Shown: positions 4,760 through 5,634 of the stretch, one piece after another
Numbering within the stretch: the first letter of the stretch is position 1
Layout of the letters: every line of letters begins with the position of its first letter
NCBI GenBank assembly: GCA_035254305.1
Contig: DATFAS010000151.1
Coordinates: 1 to 5,634 of the forward strand
Reading direction: 5' to 3'
Source: DATFAS01 sp035254305
GTDB taxonomy: Bacteria > Bacillota > Bacilli > Aneurinibacillales > RAOX-1
Length of the DNA stretch: 5,634 bases
Made by a program: the position numbers and the translations under genes
The notes under the pieces: generated by a model
What the model saw: only the letters and a program-made list of their open reading frames with translations
Databases searched by the model: none
What the model was told of the DNA's origin: nothing

Positions 4760-5634
4760 TTGAATAGATTGAAAACAAAGCAACAGGACCAAGTTCTGCT
4801 GAAACCAGGACAAGAGATCTTGTTGACGATTAAACGAATGGGTATTAACGGTGAAGGAATCGGTTATTACAAAAAGAAAGCTGTTTTTGTACCTGGAGCC
4901 ATTGTAGGGGAAGTAGTAGAGGTCAAGATAATAAAGGTTGAACGCGGGTATGCTGAAGGATCAGTTAAAAAAATCAAGACGGCTTCTCCGATGCGCCAAA
5001 CTCCTTCTTGTCCCGTTTATGAACAATGTGGGGGTTGCCAATTGCAGCATCTTACGTATGAAGGACAGCTTAAAGCAAAAGAAGAGATTTTTCGCGGTGC
5101 ATTCGATCGTTATACAACAATTAAGGATTTACCCATTCGTCCTATATTAGGAATGGATGAGCCATGGGCCTATCGTAATAAAGCACAGCTACAAGTGGGA
5201 ATGCATGATGGGAAGATGGTCACCGGCCTATATTCTCCCTCGAGTCATCGTTTAGTTGATGTGAGTGGTTGTCCTGTACAACATCCACAGACAAACCAAA
5301 TCATTGATATAACACGCCAAGTACTAGAGAAATTTGGAATATCTGTCTATGATGAAAAGAAACGTACTGGTGTGATTCGCACCATCATTGCTCGCATTGG
5401 ATTTGAATCGGGAGAGCAGCAGCTTATTCTTGTTACTGCAACGAAGGACTTAGCGCATCGAGCTGAAATTGTATCTGAGTTACGCAGTCGATTACCTGAT
5501 TTATCCAGTATTAGTCAGAATGTAAATCCAAAAAAGACATCGTTAATATTTGGTGATCAGACGATCCATCTTTGGGGTAGTGCCCATATTACGGAGAAAT
5601 TAGAACAAACCAGTTATTCCTTGTCTCCACGGAC
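4760..5634 (+). CDS. rlmD: 23S rRNA (uracil-C5)-methyltransferase, RlmD/RlmCD type (3' end outside window)
   Basis: The first 291 codons of a TrmA/RumA-family RNA m5U methyltransferase are present; the frame is open to the window edge. Residues about 16-73 form a TRAM RNA-binding domain (GQEILLTIKRMGINGEGIG, then FVPGAIVGEVVEVKI). CPVYEQCGGCQLQH (84-97) gives C84, C90 and C93 in the C-x5-C-x2-C spacing of the [4Fe-4S] cluster, and C171 in VSGCPVQ is the likely fourth ligand. YRNKAQLQVG (near 137-146) is also typical of the family. The SAM-binding Rossmann domain with its catalytic cysteine should lie beyond base 5634. By family the enzyme methylates uridines of 23S rRNA (U1939, and also U747 in the B. 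subtilis RlmCD); which sites this one uses cannot be told, and other paralogues in the group are possible. TTG 4760 is chosen as start because AAGGGA lies 9 nt upstream and the frame has a stop at 4751. TTG 4769 is the alternative. It is transcribed divergently from thrC. Confidence 0.9.
   Translation, partial: MNRLKTKQQDQVLLKPGQEILLTIKRMGINGEGIGYYKKKAVFVPGAIVGEVVEVKIIKVERGYAEGSVKKIKTASPMRQTPSCPVYEQCGGCQLQHLTYEGQLKAKEEIFRGAFDRYTTIKDLPIRPILGMDEPWAYRNKAQLQVGMHDGKMVTGLYSPSSHRLVDVSGCPVQHPQTNQIIDITRQVLEKFGISVYDEKKRTGVIRTIIARIGFESGEQQLILVTATKDLAHRAEIVSELRSRLPDLSSISQNVNPKKTSLIFGDQTIHLWGSAHITEKLEQTSYSLSPR

Noticed and set aside
4938..5150. Plus-strand 70-codon ORF
   Set aside because: It is out of frame with the rRNA methyltransferase gene, whose TRAM and Fe-S motifs lie in the other frame.
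1..5634. Mobile elements, CRISPR arrays, tRNA or rRNA genes
   Set aside because: I found no transposase or integrase reading frame, no regularly spaced repeats, and no cloverleaf or rRNA-like stretch. Only the small Rpn-tail-like protein has even a distant link to transposase-family proteins.

Overview
The window looks like the chromosome of a low-GC, endospore-forming Firmicute, most likely of the order Bacillales. The grounds are strong AAGGAG-type ribosome binding sites, AT-rich intergenic DNA, TTG starts, a spore-coat CotS-family kinase-like protein, and a TRAM-domain RlmD/RlmCD-type rRNA methyltransferase. The genus cannot be fixed from the sequence. It reads as ordinary chromosome: I see no mobile element, CRISPR array, tRNA or rRNA.

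Bases 1-2317 hold the end of a plus-strand operon. It contains the C-terminal part of a family 2 glycosyltransferase (cut by the window edge), a second glycosyltransferase carrying the GalNAc-transferase-type acceptor motif, and a CotS/aminoglycoside-phosphotransferase-fold protein. The gaps are 11 and 18 bp, and a hairpin terminator follows. Glycosyltransferases beside a CotS-family protein suggest decoration of the spore surface with sugar.

Bases 2318-3120 hold two small plus-strand genes. The first is a pyrimidine/purine nucleoside phosphorylase (PpnP, nucleoside salvage) with its own candidate sigma-A-type promoter and probably a TTG start. The second is a 96-residue protein resembling the C-terminal DUF4351-like tail of Rpn/PD-(D/E)XK transposase-family proteins, without any nuclease domain. 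A perfect 13-bp inverted repeat with T-runs on both strands ends this unit and also the convergent thrC gene.

Bases 3121-4512 (minus strand) encode a complete long-form threonine synthase, with an extended -10 promoter and a leader of only about 28 nt. It has no homoserine dehydrogenase or homoserine kinase gene beside it here. The 247-bp divergent region (4513-4759) carries the thrC promoter, a TTGACA/TATAAC promoter facing right, a palindrome at that promoter's predicted start point, and a leader of about 120 nt with a second inverted repeat and a five-codon ORF. The plus-strand rRNA uracil-C5-methyltransferase gene starts at TTG 4760 and runs off the right edge before its catalytic domain.

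The units after 2318 share no obvious pathway. I found no convincing new biological system. The points most worth a second look are the GalNAc-T-like enzyme in a spore-coat operon, the orphan Rpn-tail-like protein, and the leader of the rRNA methyltransferase gene.
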